Made by a program: the position numbers and the translations under genes. From Microbacterium sp. MYb45 (lineage in GTDB: Bacteria; Actinomycetota; Actinomycetes; Actinomycetales; Microbacteriaceae), in the NCBI RefSeq assembly GCF_002979655.1, contig NZ_PCPG01000016.1, positions 1 to 64,000 of the forward strand: 64,000 nt of DNA, written 5' to 3'. The notes under the pieces were generated by a model that worked only from the letters and a program-made list of their open reading frames with translations, was not told the origin of the DNA and did no database searches. Positions 1-8,416 of the stretch are shown here, piece by piece (position 1 is the first letter of the stretch; each line of letters starts with the position of its first letter).

Positions 1-1
1 C

Positions 2-58
2 GACCCCACCCGCACCCCACGACTCGGCGGCCGCGCCCGCTTCGACATCGCCGCCTGA
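2..58 (+). CDS. 3' end of an unidentified gene (partial)
   Basis: Nineteen codons with almost exclusively C or G in third position end in TGA at 56-58. The visible C-terminus ends GGRARFDIAA. The 5' part lies outside the window. The tail is too short to assign a family, although such endings occur in histidine kinase ATPase domains. The gene converges on the minus-strand ECF operon, and 59-114 between them holds no obvious terminator. Confidence 0.4.
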   Translation, partial: DPTRTPRLGGRARFDIAA

Positions 59-114
59 TGGTCCGCCTGCGCGGAGAAGCCCCGGCAGGAGTCGCGGTCG
101 GCGTCACCTCAGGA

Positions 115-735
115 TCATTGCGAACGACGCCCGCCGACGCCGGCCTTCCGGAGCTGATCGGCGATGATGATTCCCAGGGCGGTGGTACCGACGCAGCTCG
201 CAAGGGTGATCGAGAAGAACAGGGCCTGCACCGCGAGCGGGAAGCTGCCCAGATCGAACGATGCCCACGCCAGCAGCGGATACACGAAACTGACCACGAC
301 CGCGCCGACATAGTGCATCCACGTGCCCCAGTATCGCCAGATCACGAAGAGGAACGGCAGCTCGGTGAACGCCGCCCACCACAGATTCGTCGCCACGCTG
401 CCGAACCCGTAGCCGGAGAACGGCACGATCACGAGGCCGGCGAGCAGACCCACCAGGAGTCCGACCAGCGGGCGTCGCAGCAGACGCAGCGCGATGACCG
501 ACGGCAGCATCCAGAGCCCGGCCAGCGCCACGCTCGCGAACGGCGCCACGGGGAAGAGCAGCGTCGACAACCAGTTCGCCGGTGCCAGCAGCAGGCCGCC
601 CGCCACACCGAGCGCCGCGCAGGTCAGCAGGATCGCGGTGGGAAAGCGGAACCGCCCACCCGGCTTTCGCGCGGTACCGCCCGATCCTCGCCGGGGAACC
701 ACCGCGTCCGCGCCCGCCGCATCCACCCCGCTCAT
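115..735 (-). CDS. ECF transporter S component (substrate-binding membrane subunit), last gene of the iron-linked operon
   Basis: A 206-aa protein with a 30-residue hydrophilic N-terminus followed by five or six hydrophobic segments, the length and layout of YkoE-type ECF S components. It aligns by eye along its whole length with the S component at 4322-4867, including an N-terminal (L)CAA(I/L)GVA(T/G)G stretch, a central ALxR/IWRYWGxW-type stretch and the C-terminal LRRAGV/LRKAGVGG ending, so the two are paralogues. S components bind the small-molecule substrate and dock on the T component and ATPases. Its ATG overlaps the stop of the siderophore-interacting protein gene (ATGA), indicating translational coupling. 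YkoE homologues are usually linked to thiamin or hydroxymethylpyrimidine. The iron box and the flavoprotein neighbour argue for an iron-related ligand here, but the substrate is not readable from the sequence. Confidence 0.75.
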   Translation of the reverse strand: MSGVDAAGADAVVPRRGSGGTARKPGGRFRFPTAILLTCAALGVAGGLLLAPANWLSTLLFPVAPFASVALAGLWMLPSVIALRLLRRPLVGLLVGLLAGLVIVPFSGYGFGSVATNLWWAAFTELPFLFVIWRYWGTWMHYVGAVVVSFVYPLLAWASFDLGSFPLAVQALFFSITLASCVGTTALGIIIADQLRKAGVGGRRSQ

Positions 736-1607
736 GCCAGCGGCTCCGCTGCCGCCTCGCGAGCGGCCTTCGAAGCGGGCGAGGCCGCACCGAGCTTCCA
801 GTACCCGCAGAAGCTGACCGCGTTCTTGTCGACACCGCGCTCGCCCACCAGGTGCTTGCGAGCACCCGAGGCGAGAGCCTGCTCACCGGCCGCATACGCG
901 TGGAACGGGGCATCCGGCAGCGCGGTGCGACCCAGCGTCTCCAGAGCGAGTGTGCCGGGGGCGACATCGTGAGGCCGCACGATCCAGATGACCTCGAGAC
1001 CGGAGGGATGCGCGAACTCCAGAGCATCCTGCTCGCTCGGCACCTCGATGATCGCGGTGCCGGTGGCGTCCGCCGGCAGCGATGCACTGATCGAGGCGAT
1101 CGCCGGCAGCGCCGTCTCGTCGCCGACCAGCACCACGCGGTCCGTGCCGCGCTGCGGGTTGAAGGTGAGCCCCTCGTCGATGATCAGCACGTGCTCGTCC
1201 GGCAGGCAGGTCTCGGCCCAGCGCGATGCCGGGCCTGCGGTGCCGTCGGCCGCCGAGCCGTGCAGCACGAAGTCCACGTCGATCTCGGCGCCCGCCTCCG
1301 CCGTCGCCGCACGATAGGCGCGCACGCTGTAGTTGCGCATCACGGGGCGTTCGCCGTCGGGGATGCGCAGGAACTTCAGATACCCGAACATCTTGTTCGC
1401 CTTGGCGGGCACCCGCTCGAGGCCGGCGTCGCCGCCGATCGGCAGGAACAGGCGGAACCACTGGTCGAAGCCCATCGGGCGGAACTTCTCGATCTCGCCG
1501 CCACCGAGAGTCACGCGGATCCAGTGCGCCGAGAGGCGCTCCGAGCGCAGGACCGTCAGATGGATGAGCTCGGTCGTCTCGGGCTTGACCATCTTGCTGT
1601 ATGCCAT
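732..1607 (-). CDS. Siderophore-interacting protein (FAD-dependent ferric reductase family)
   Basis: A 291-aa protein with the two-domain layout of the ViuB/SIP family. The N-terminal FAD-binding barrel contains the RNYSVR flavin-binding motif at about residues 90-95, and the C-terminal SIP domain has the VVLVGDETALPAI stretch that forms the NAD(P)H site. Family members reduce Fe(III)-siderophore in the cytoplasm to release iron. It sits inside an ECF transporter operon, 10 bp after the T component and overlapping the start of an S component. That placement suggests the transporter delivers a ferric chelate, or another substrate made under iron limitation, to this reductase. Family assignment is firm; the pairing is inference. 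Confidence 0.88.
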   Translation of the reverse strand: MAYSKMVKPETTELIHLTVLRSERLSAHWIRVTLGGGEIEKFRPMGFDQWFRLFLPIGGDAGLERVPAKANKMFGYLKFLRIPDGERPVMRNYSVRAYRAATAEAGAEIDVDFVLHGSAADGTAGPASRWAETCLPDEHVLIIDEGLTFNPQRGTDRVVLVGDETALPAIASISASLPADATGTAIIEVPSEQDALEFAHPSGLEVIWIVRPHDVAPGTLALETLGRTALPDAPFHAYAAGEQALASGARKHLVGERGVDKNAVSFCGYWKLGAASPASKAAREAAAEPLA

Positions 1608-1617
1608 GGGGCGCCTT

Positions 1618-2484
1618 TCAGGGAAGCTGCCAGGGGAAGAAGGCGACGAAGATGGCGGCGGACGCCAGCAGTGTCACGGGAGTGAAGACCGTGTCCCGCG
1701 TGCGGAACGGCACGAGATGCCGCTCGGTGCGGGTGGGATGAGCGCCGAACGCCCGGGAATCCATCGCCAGGGCGACGCGCTCGGCATGGCGGATGGCCCC
1801 GGCGAGCAGCGGCACGATGTAGCCCCAACCGCGCGCGATACGGGCGAACGGTCCGCGCCCGCCGTGGTACCCGCGCACCCGATGCGCCGCGCGGATCACG
1901 GCCAGCTCATGTCCGAATCGCGGCACGAACCGGAACGCCGCGAGCGCCGTGTAGCCGACGCGGTAGGGCACCCGGAGCTGCTGCACGCTCGCCCGTACGA
2001 GGTCGGGGCCGCTGGTGGTGAGTCCGCCGACGAGGGCGAGCGCCATGATCGAGCCGAGCCGCAGCGCGGTCGCCGCGCCGATCACCAGAGCGCCGCTGTA
2101 CAGCGTCCAGTCGCCGATCCGCACCACCGGCGTGCTGCCGTCGACGAGCCCGGCATCCACCCACAACGAGAATCCGACCGCGATCAGCAGCATCCCCGCG
2201 GGAAGCCCGAGGAGGAGCAGAGCGAGCACACGTCGGGTGAGGCGCGCACCGACCAGCAGCAGCCCGTACGCGAGCACGAGGAATGCGGCGGGAGTCGCGA
2301 GATCGCGGACGAACACGAGCAGCACCATGGCCGGAGCGAAGCCCGCGACCTTGGCGAGCGGATTCAGGGCGTACAGGAACTGCCGGGGCGAGGTCGCCGT
2401 CATCCGGGCATACGGATCGAAACCGCGACCACCGGCGGCGGTGGCTGCGCTACGGGTGCTACTGCCCGTGACCTCGGCGCTCAT
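1618..2484 (-). CDS. ECF transporter T component (EcfT, CbiQ-like permease)
   Basis: A 288-aa membrane protein with about five hydrophobic segments between residues 30 and 285. The cytoplasmic stretch AHRVRGYHGG and the downstream AERVALAMDSRAFG match the two charged coupling-helix motifs (A-R-G type) by which EcfT contacts the ATPases. Its ATG overlaps the stop of the ATPase gene by four bases, so the two are co-translated. EcfT transmits ATP hydrolysis to the S component. The presence of two S components in the locus suggests that one ATPase/EcfT module serves both. Confidence 0.85.
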   Translation of the reverse strand: MSAEVTGSSTRSAATAAGGRGFDPYARMTATSPRQFLYALNPLAKVAGFAPAMVLLVFVRDLATPAAFLVLAYGLLLVGARLTRRVLALLLLGLPAGMLLIAVGFSLWVDAGLVDGSTPVVRIGDWTLYSGALVIGAATALRLGSIMALALVGGLTTSGPDLVRASVQQLRVPYRVGYTALAAFRFVPRFGHELAVIRAAHRVRGYHGGRGPFARIARGWGYIVPLLAGAIRHAERVALAMDSRAFGAHPTRTERHLVPFRTRDTVFTPVTLLASAAIFVAFFPWQLP

Positions 2485-4211
2485 CGCATCGCCTCGAGAC
2501 CCGCGGATGCCAGCACGCGCTGCAACGCGGGCATGCGGAGCCCGGCATCGGCGAACAGCTGCTGGTCGCGGAACAGCGATGCGGTCGGTCCCGCTGCCCG
2601 CACCCGCCCGCCGGCGAGGAGCACGACGTGCGTGCTGTGCTCTGCGACGAGCTGCAGGTCGTGCGTGACGATCACGATCGTCGTGCCCTCGGCGCGAAGG
2701 TTCTGCAGCAGGTCGAGAAGCTCGGCCGCCCGTGCGCGGTCCTGCCCGAAGGTCGGCTCGTCCAGCGCGAGGACGCGCGGCCGCGTGATCAGAGCCGTCC
2801 CCACCGAGAGCCGTCGCTTCTCGCCTCCTGACAGGAGGAACGGGTGCACGTCCGCCTTGTGCTCGAGGCCGAACCGCGCGAGCATCTCCTCGACGCGGGC
2901 GGCGATCTCCGCGTCCGGCACGTGCCGCAGCCGCAACCCATGCGCCAGCTCGTCGAAGACCGTGTGCGCGATGAACTGGTGCTCGGGGTTCTGGAACACG
3001 AATCCGATGCGCGCGGCGAGGTCGCGGGGCGAGGCGACGCCCGGGTCGATGCCGTCGACCGACACCTGACCCCGCGGGGGTGGCACGACGCCCGCGAGCG
3101 CCTGGATCAGCGTCGTCTTACCGGCGCCGTTCGTGCCGACGATGGCGGTGAGGCTCCCCGGCGCGAGATCGAGGTCGATCCCGTGCAGGATCTCGGTCCG
3201 TCGACGCCGTACGGTCAGCCCACGGGCGCGGATGATCGGTTCGCCAGGATGCTTCGTCTCGTCGCTGCGTTCCTCGCTCGACGACGGAGGCTGTGGTCCG
3301 GTCGACGACCGGTCGTGCTCTCCGGTCGTCGAGCGCGCGGAGCGCGAAGAAACGCCCTCTCGCTCGAGCCCCTCGGCCAGCTGCTCCGGCGTGAGCGGCA
3401 GCGGATCGAGGGAATGCCCGTGTTCCCGCAGTCGCAGGGCGGCGAGTGTCGCCGCCGGCAGCCAGACACCCATCGCGACGAGCTCGGCGGCATGCTCACG
3501 GATGACCTCGGCGGCCGGCCCATTGAACACGACCCTGCCCTCGCGGTCGAGCACGAGGGTGCGCGTCACGAAGTCCATCGCGGCATCGAGGTTGTGCTCG
3601 ACGAGGAGGATCGCGCGGTCTCCGGCGGCGACCACATCCGCCAGCGCCGCATAGACGTCGTCGATGCCCTGCGGATCGAGGTTGGCGGTCGGCTCGTCGA
3701 GCACGATCAGCGGCGAATCCATCGCGAGGGCGCAGGCGATCGCGAGCCGCTGCCGTCCGCCGCCGGACAGGTGGTCCGGATTCTCGTCCCGCCGATCCCA
3801 GAGCCCGACCCGGCGCAGCGCCGCTTCGACGCGACCCCGCACGACGTCGAGTGCGAGCAGGAGATTCTCCGGGCCGAACGCCACCTCGTCGTAGACGGTG
3901 CCGGTGACGATCTGCGAATCCGGGTCCTGGAAGACCATCGCGACGTGCGTGCTCAGGGCAGCGGGCTGCGCGGCGGCGGTGTCGATTCCGCCGGCCTCGA
4001 CGGTGCCGACCATGGTCGCCGGAAGCGCGTGCGGGATCAGGCCGTTGAGGGCGAGCGTGAGGGTCGACTTGCCGGATCCGGAGGGTCCGAGCAGGAGGAC
4101 GACCTCGCCGGGGCCGATGTCGAACGTCACGTCGCGCGGCGAGGGGTGCGCGGCATCGGCGTGGGTGAGCGAGAGCTCACGCACGCTCAGCAGGGGCGCA
4201 GATGGGCGCAC
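2481..4211 (-). CDS. Fused double ATPase of an ECF transporter (EcfA-EcfA')
   Basis: A 576-aa protein with two complete ABC nucleotide-binding domains. Domain 1 (about 1-285) has Walker A GPSGSGKST, signature LSGGGRQ and Walker B IVLDEPTANLDP. Domain 2 (about 325-576) has Walker A GTNGAGKTT, signature LSGGEKR and Walker B LALDEPTFGQD. Both sites look intact. The connecting linker (about 286-320) is low-complexity, Ser/Arg-rich and encoded by an inverted repeat (separate entry). The start is GTG at 4209-4211 with only a weak GGGAC upstream. An iron-box-like palindrome and a TACGAT -10 lie just upstream, so the ATPase gene probably opens the ATPase-EcfT-SIP-S operon. Confidence 0.9.
   Translation of the reverse strand: MRPSAPLLSVRELSLTHADAAHPSPRDVTFDIGPGEVVLLLGPSGSGKSTLTLALNGLIPHALPATMVGTVEAGGIDTAAAQPAALSTHVAMVFQDPDSQIVTGTVYDEVAFGPENLLLALDVVRGRVEAALRRVGLWDRRDENPDHLSGGGRQRLAIACALAMDSPLIVLDEPTANLDPQGIDDVYAALADVVAAGDRAILLVEHNLDAAMDFVTRTLVLDREGRVVFNGPAAEVIREHAAELVAMGVWLPAATLAALRLREHGHSLDPLPLTPEQLAEGLEREGVSSRSARSTTGEHDRSSTGPQPPSSSEERSDETKHPGEPIIRARGLTVRRRRTEILHGIDLDLAPGSLTAIVGTNGAGKTTLIQALAGVVPPPRGQVSVDGIDPGVASPRDLAARIGFVFQNPEHQFIAHTVFDELAHGLRLRHVPDAEIAARVEEMLARFGLEHKADVHPFLLSGGEKRRLSVGTALITRPRVLALDEPTFGQDRARAAELLDLLQNLRAEGTTIVIVTHDLQLVAEHSTHVVLLAGGRVRAAGPTASLFRDQQLFADAGLRMPALQRVLASAGLEAMR
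3252..3354. repeat. Inverted repeat element embedded in a coding linker
   Basis: Two diverged copies of a GTCGTCGAGCG...GAGCG/CAGCG...GAAAC/GACGAAG sequence face each other: 3252-3286 (read on the minus strand) and 3324-3354 (plus strand). A CCGGTCG-A-CGACCGG palindrome lies between them at 3298-3312. The unit resembles the CCGGTCGTTGAGCGAGCG-type element that I recall as common between genes in Microbacteriaceae. Here it is translated in frame as the Ser/Arg/Glu-rich linker between the two ATPase domains. Recognition of the element class is from memory and not verified. Confidence 0.5.
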
Positions 4212-4232
4212 GGCGGAGTCCCGGGTCGACGG

Positions 4233-4267
4233 ATCGTACCCGTCTAACTTAGCTGAGCCTTACCTGA
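4233..4267 (-). promoter_or_regulatory. Candidate DtxR/IdeR iron box overlapping the ECF operon promoter
   Basis: The 19-mer TTAGCTGAGCCTTACCTGA (4249-4267, plus strand) matches the DtxR/IdeR consensus TTAGGTTAGGCTAACCTAA at 14 of 19 positions. On the minus strand a TACGAT -10 lies at 4238-4233, ten bases downstream, so the box covers the expected -35 region. The predicted RNA start is near 4226, just before the GTG at 4211. This is the geometry of iron-dependent repression. The AT-rich stretch stands out from the surrounding DNA. Confidence 0.6.
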
Positions 4268-4321
4268 TCCGCCATCGACCGGCACGGGCGACAGACACTG
4301 GGGCGACCGGTGCCGACGAGA

Positions 4322-4867
4322 TCAGCGCCGAGCGACTCCGGCCCGGCGCAGCGCCGAGCCGATCGCGAGCCCCACCGCGGTCCACGCGATCGGGCCGAGC
4401 ACCGAGATCGCCAGGTACAGGATCTGCGCCCACGGCGCCATGACCGACAGGTGCGCGGCGAAGAACACGACGACCGCGACGATGACCCCGATCACGGCGG
4501 CCGAGATGAAGAAGCGCCACGGCCCCCAGGCGCGGTAGCGGGTGAGGGCGGCGACGCCCTCCTGGATGAGGCCGAACAGCAGGGCGGTGCCGATGAACCG
4601 CAGCGCCCACGCCGGGTTGAAGGCACTCGCGATCAGCGCCGCGAACACGTGCGTGATCAGGGCGACGAGCGGCAGTCGCAGCACCTCCTGGGCGATGATC
4701 CCCGGCAGCACGTGCGAGCCGAGCACGAGTCCGTAGAGGAAGAGGAGGGGGCTCGCCAGCAGCACGGGAGTCACCCATCCGGCGATGCCCGCGAGGATGC
4801 CCGTGGCCACTCCGATCGCTGCGCAGACGAGCAGTACTCGAGTCGACAGGAGGGGGGTGCGGGCCAC
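4322..4867 (-). CDS. ECF transporter S component (first paralogue)
   Basis: A 181-aa hydrophobic protein with five or six predicted membrane helices and a short basic C-terminus (ALRRAGVARR). It is paralogous to the S component at 115-735 and of the YkoE type. It lies upstream of the ATPase gene with a 110-bp gap that carries the iron box. It may therefore be expressed separately from the rest and share the ATPase/EcfT pair. No strong ribosome-binding site precedes the ATG at 4867. The ligand is unknown; thiamin precursor or an iron-related molecule are both possible. Confidence 0.7.
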   Translation of the reverse strand: MARTPLLSTRVLLVCAAIGVATGILAGIAGWVTPVLLASPLLFLYGLVLGSHVLPGIIAQEVLRLPLVALITHVFAALIASAFNPAWALRFIGTALLFGLIQEGVAALTRYRAWGPWRFFISAAVIGVIVAVVVFFAAHLSVMAPWAQILYLAISVLGPIAWTAVGLAIGSALRRAGVARR

Positions 4868-4915
4868 CTCTCCAGCTTACTGTCGACCTATCGGGAGGGA
4901 GGCCGTGGATAACCC

Positions 4916-4951
4916 TGGCCGATCGGCGAAGGCCGGTTGGCCGATCGGCCA
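4916..4951. promoter_or_regulatory. Pair of 14-bp palindromes upstream of the subtilisin gene
   Basis: TGGCCGATCGGCCA at 4938-4951 is a perfect palindrome. TGGCCGATCGGCGA at 4916-4929 is a copy with one mismatch. They are 22 bp apart start to start, about two helical turns. A possible -10 (TATGTT, 4981-4986) for the subtilisin gene follows. Two phased palindromes next to a promoter suggest an operator for a dimeric regulator. They also lie within 85 bp of the start of the divergent S-component gene, so either gene could be the target. Confidence 0.4.
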
Positions 4952-5034
4952 GTTCTCTCTCCGGCGGCGAAGAGCGGGACTATGTTGGCCGCGGTGCAGC
5001 AACGCGGTTGCACCGTGATCATCGGGAGCACCAC

Positions 5035-8000
5035 ATGGGTCGAACACCCCTCCGGATGGCAGCAGCCACCACCCTGGCGACTCTGTTCATCGCATCGACG
5101 GCAACTACCGGCTACGCGGCGACCGGGGAGGTGACGCATCCCGTCCCGGTCGCAGGCACGCCCGGCCACTACATCGTGGTCATGAAGTCCGATCCGCTCG
5201 CGAGTTATGAGGGCGACGTCAAAGGCCTGAAGGCGACGAAGCCCGCCGAGGGCGAGCAGCTCGAGACGCAATCGCAGGACTCGCAGCGGTACGTCAAGCA
5301 CCTGCAGACGCAGCAGACCGACCTGGTCGGCGACATCGGAGTCACGCCCGACAACACCTATCAGGTCGCGCTCAACGGTTTCAGTGCCGACCTCTCCGGT
5401 GAGCAGGTCGATGCGCTGCGTGCGTCGAAGGATGTCCTCGGCGTGTACCCGGACGAGGTCCGGCACCCCGACGCGCAGACGTCCACAGACTTCCTCGGCC
5501 TCGGCGACGACCGCAAGGGGCGAGGCGGAGTGTGGCAGCAGACCGGCGGCGTCGAGAAGGCCGGCGAGGGCGTCGTGGTCGGCGTGATCGACACCGGCAT
5601 CGCGCCGGAGCATCCGTCCTTCGAGGGCAAGAAGATCAAGAAGCAGAAGAAGCAGCAGAGCCGACACAAGGGCAACCAGCCCTACACCGACGGCACCAAC
5701 GTGTACTTCGACAAGTCCGACGGCGGGCAGTTCCAGGCCGCGATGGTCGAGGGCCAGGACTGGGACACGAGCGACTACTCCTCGAAGCTCATCGGCGGAC
5801 AGTACTTCTACGCCGGGGCCGAGGCCGCCGGATTCGACTTCCAGTACGACTACCTCTCGCCGCGTGACGGCGACGGCCACGGCTCGCACACCGCGAGCAC
5901 CGCGGCGGGTAACTTCAAGGTCGACGCCGCCATCGAGGGCGTCGACTTCGGGACGGTCTCGGGCGTCGCACCCGGTGCGAAGGTCGCGGCCTACAAGGCC
6001 TGCTACGTCGGGCCGGACACGACCGTCACCACCGACGACATCTGCGCTCTGAGCGACCTCGTCGCGGCGATCGATCAGGCGGTCGCCGACGGCGTCGACG
6101 TGATCAACTACTCCATCGGCGGAGGGGCGGCGAGCACCGTGCTGTCGCCGGAGGACCTCGCGTTCTTCAACGCCGCGGCCGCGGGTGTCTTCGTCGCGAC
6201 GAGTGCCGGCAACGACGGCCCCGACCCGGTCACGGCCGACCACGCCTCGCCCTGGTACACGACCGTCGCCGCATCGACCATCCCGACCTGGGAGGGCACC
6301 GTGCAGTTCGACGGGTTCGAGCAGGCCGGAGCCTCGGTGAGCGTGCCGTTCGGTGAGAGCGTCACCGGCCCGTCGATCGCCGCGGTGGATGCCGCCGCGG
6401 CAGGAGCGGTCGACCCGCAGCTCTGCCTGCCGGGCACCCTCGACCCCGCGAAGGTCACAGGGCGCATCGTGGTCTGCGACCGCGGCGGCAACGCACGCGC
6501 CGAGAAGTCGCAGGTCGTGAAGGATGCCGGGGGCATCGGCATGGTCCTCGTGAACGTGCCGGGTGGCGCGGACTCGCTCGACAACGACTTCCACGCCGTG
6601 CCGACGGTGCACCTGAACGCCGTGCACCGCGCCGCCGTGCTCGCCTACGTGCAGGGCGGCGTCGACCGTCCGATCACCCTCGTCGGCGAGAACACCACGG
6701 GCGTGACCACCCCGACGCCGCAGATCGCGGGCTTCTCGAGCCGCGGGCCGATGCTGGCCGACGGCAGTGATGTGCTGAAGCCGGATGTCGCGGCCCCCGG
6801 CGTCGCGATCCTCGCGGCGACGAACAACGGACCCGACGAGGAGCCGACCTTCGGCATCCTCTCCGGCACGTCGATGGCCTCGCCGCACGTGGCCGGCCTC
6901 GGAGCGCTGTACCTCGGTGAGCACCCGAAGGCGACGCCGGCCGAGATCCGCTCGGCGATGATGACCACCGCCTACGACACCGTGCTCCCCGACGGATCGA
7001 AGAACACCGACCCGTTCGAGCAGGGTGCCGGTCAGGTCGACCCGAAGCGGTATCTGAACCCCGGGCTGCTGTACCTCAACGGGGTCAAGGACTGGGCGGC
7101 GTTCCTCGACGGGAAGGGCCTGTCGGACTTCCCGGGGATCGAGCCCATCGACGGCAGCGACCTCAACCAGGCGTCGATCTCGATCGGCTCGCTGGCCAGC
7201 GCGCAGACCGTCACCCGCACCGTCACCTCGACCGAGAAGGGCACCTTCACCGCGAAGGCCTCCGTTCCGGGCGTGAACGTCAAGGTCACCCCGCAGCAGT
7301 TGAAGTTCGACAAGCCGGGTCAGACCAAGACCTTCACCGTCACGTTCGACAACAAGAGCGCGCCGGTCGAGGAGTGGGCGACCGGTTCGCTCACCTGGAA
7401 GAGTGCGAAGAACTCGGTGCGTTCGCCGATCGCGGTGTTCCCGGTCACGGCGGATGCTCCGGCCGAGGTCACCGGCACCGGCGTCGACGGCAGCACGTCC
7501 GTGGAGATCACCCCCGGTCTCGACGGCGACCTGGCTCTGAACCTCTCGGGCCTCACCGCCTACGAGCTCCTGACCGACCCGGACAACCCGGTCGAGGGGC
7601 ACTCGGGCGATGAGAACTCGGGTGATGCGAACAAGGACGTCGCCTGGATCGTGGACGTCCCGGAGGGCACGACGCTCTCCCGGTTCGACCTCGACTCGTC
7701 GGACGACGACGGCAGCGACCTCGACCTCACCGTGTACCGCGTGGTGAGCCCGGACGACCTGCGGTATTACGAGAACTGGCAGTCGGCGACCGGCTCGGCG
7801 GACGAGCAGGTCACGGTGCCGGCACCGACCGCCGGCACCTATCTGGTGGTGGCGAACGTGTATGCGACGACGGGGCCGATGACGTGGGACATGTCCTACG
7901 CCAACGTGCAGCCCGCCGGCGACGGTGCGTTCACCGCGACGCCGAATCCGATCGCCGCGGTCCGCGGTGAGAAGACGAGCTACGACCTCAGCTGGACCGG

Positions 8001-8238
8001 CCTGGCCGCCGGCACCCGCTATCTCGGACTCGTCCAGTACGGCGACTCGGCCGTCCGCACCGTCGTCACGGTGACGACGCCGGACGCCGCGAAGCAGGCG
8101 CCGCCGACGGATGCTCCGGAGACTCCGGCACCCGAGACGAAGGCCCCGGAGACTCCCGCACCGACTCCGGCACCGACCCCGGCCCCGGAGACCCCGGCAC
8201 CGGAGACGGATGCCCCGGAGACGCCGAAGCCGGAGTAG
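5035..8238 (+). CDS. Secreted S8 family subtilisin-like serine protease with PA domain
   Basis: A 1067-aa precursor. I chose ATG 5035 because GGGAG (5024-5028) sits 6 nt upstream and a clean Sec signal peptide follows (ending near TTGYAA, residue 29). Next come an I9-type propeptide (about 45-135) and the catalytic domain. The catalytic Asp lies in VGVIDTGIAPEH (about 186), the His in GDGHGSHTAS (about 283) and the Ser in GTSMASPHVAG (about 613). A PA domain is inserted between His and Ser. After an FN3-like domain there is a pre-peptidase C-terminal-like region (about 830-950). The tail (about 1018-1067) is built of ETPAP/APTPAP repeats with no LPXTG motif or membrane anchor, so release or non-covalent wall association is likely. 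It is not a mycosin: it is much larger, lacks a C-terminal helix and lies 21 kb from the secretion locus. Confidence 0.92.
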   Translation: MGRTPLRMAAATTLATLFIASTATTGYAATGEVTHPVPVAGTPGHYIVVMKSDPLASYEGDVKGLKATKPAEGEQLETQSQDSQRYVKHLQTQQTDLVGDIGVTPDNTYQVALNGFSADLSGEQVDALRASKDVLGVYPDEVRHPDAQTSTDFLGLGDDRKGRGGVWQQTGGVEKAGEGVVVGVIDTGIAPEHPSFEGKKIKKQKKQQSRHKGNQPYTDGTNVYFDKSDGGQFQAAMVEGQDWDTSDYSSKLIGGQYFYAGAEAAGFDFQYDYLSPRDGDGHGSHTASTAAGNFKVDAAIEGVDFGTVSGVAPGAKVAAYKACYVGPDTTVTTDDICALSDLVAAIDQAVADGVDVINYSIGGGAASTVLSPEDLAFFNAAAAGVFVATSAGNDGPDPVTADHASPWYTTVAASTIPTWEGTVQFDGFEQAGASVSVPFGESVTGPSIAAVDAAAAGAVDPQLCLPGTLDPAKVTGRIVVCDRGGNARAEKSQVVKDAGGIGMVLVNVPGGADSLDNDFHAVPTVHLNAVHRAAVLAYVQGGVDRPITLVGENTTGVTTPTPQIAGFSSRGPMLADGSDVLKPDVAAPGVAILAATNNGPDEEPTFGILSGTSMASPHVAGLGALYLGEHPKATPAEIRSAMMTTAYDTVLPDGSKNTDPFEQGAGQVDPKRYLNPGLLYLNGVKDWAAFLDGKGLSDFPGIEPIDGSDLNQASISIGSLASAQTVTRTVTSTEKGTFTAKASVPGVNVKVTPQQLKFDKPGQTKTFTVTFDNKSAPVEEWATGSLTWKSAKNSVRSPIAVFPVTADAPAEVTGTGVDGSTSVEITPGLDGDLALNLSGLTAYELLTDPDNPVEGHSGDENSGDANKDVAWIVDVPEGTTLSRFDLDSSDDDGSDLDLTVYRVVSPDDLRYYENWQSATGSADEQVTVPAPTAGTYLVVANVYATTGPMTWDMSYANVQPAGDGAFTATPNPIAAVRGEKTSYDLSWTGLAAGTRYLGLVQYGDSAVRTVVTVTTPDAAKQAPPTDAPETPAPETKAPETPAPTPAPTPAPETPAPETDAPETPKPE

Positions 8239-8246
8239 CCCCCACA

Positions 8247-8286
8247 GCACAGCGCCCCGCGGTCTCCCTTCCGCGGGGCGCTGTGT
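8247..8286 (+). terminator. Strong hairpin terminator after the subtilisin gene
   Basis: CACAGCGCCCCGCGG (8248-8262) pairs perfectly with CCGCGGGGCGCTGTG (8271-8285) around an 8-nt loop, and a G-T wobble extends the stem by one pair. It begins 8 bp after the stop codon. There is no T-tract, as is common in high-GC actinobacteria. Confidence 0.85.
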
Positions 8287-8416
8287 GCGCGCACGGGCAT
8301 CCGTTCATCGCGTGATCGGCGCCGCTCGTCGCAGCATCCGCTTCCACCCCGGCCTCCGGTCTCCGCGTCTTCCTAACGTGGGGGAACGCAATGTCGCGTA
8401 TCCCGAGGAGACTCCC

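Noticed and set aside
5035..8238. Subtilisin as the mycosin of the T7SS
   Set aside because: It has a PA domain, a 1067-aa length and no C-terminal membrane helix, and it lies 21 kb from the locus behind several unrelated units.
4888..8250. 1120-codon open frame antisense to the subtilisin gene
   Set aside because: Low-complexity Arg/Val/Gly/Asp translation. The plus strand encodes a clear S8 protease with signal peptide and triad.
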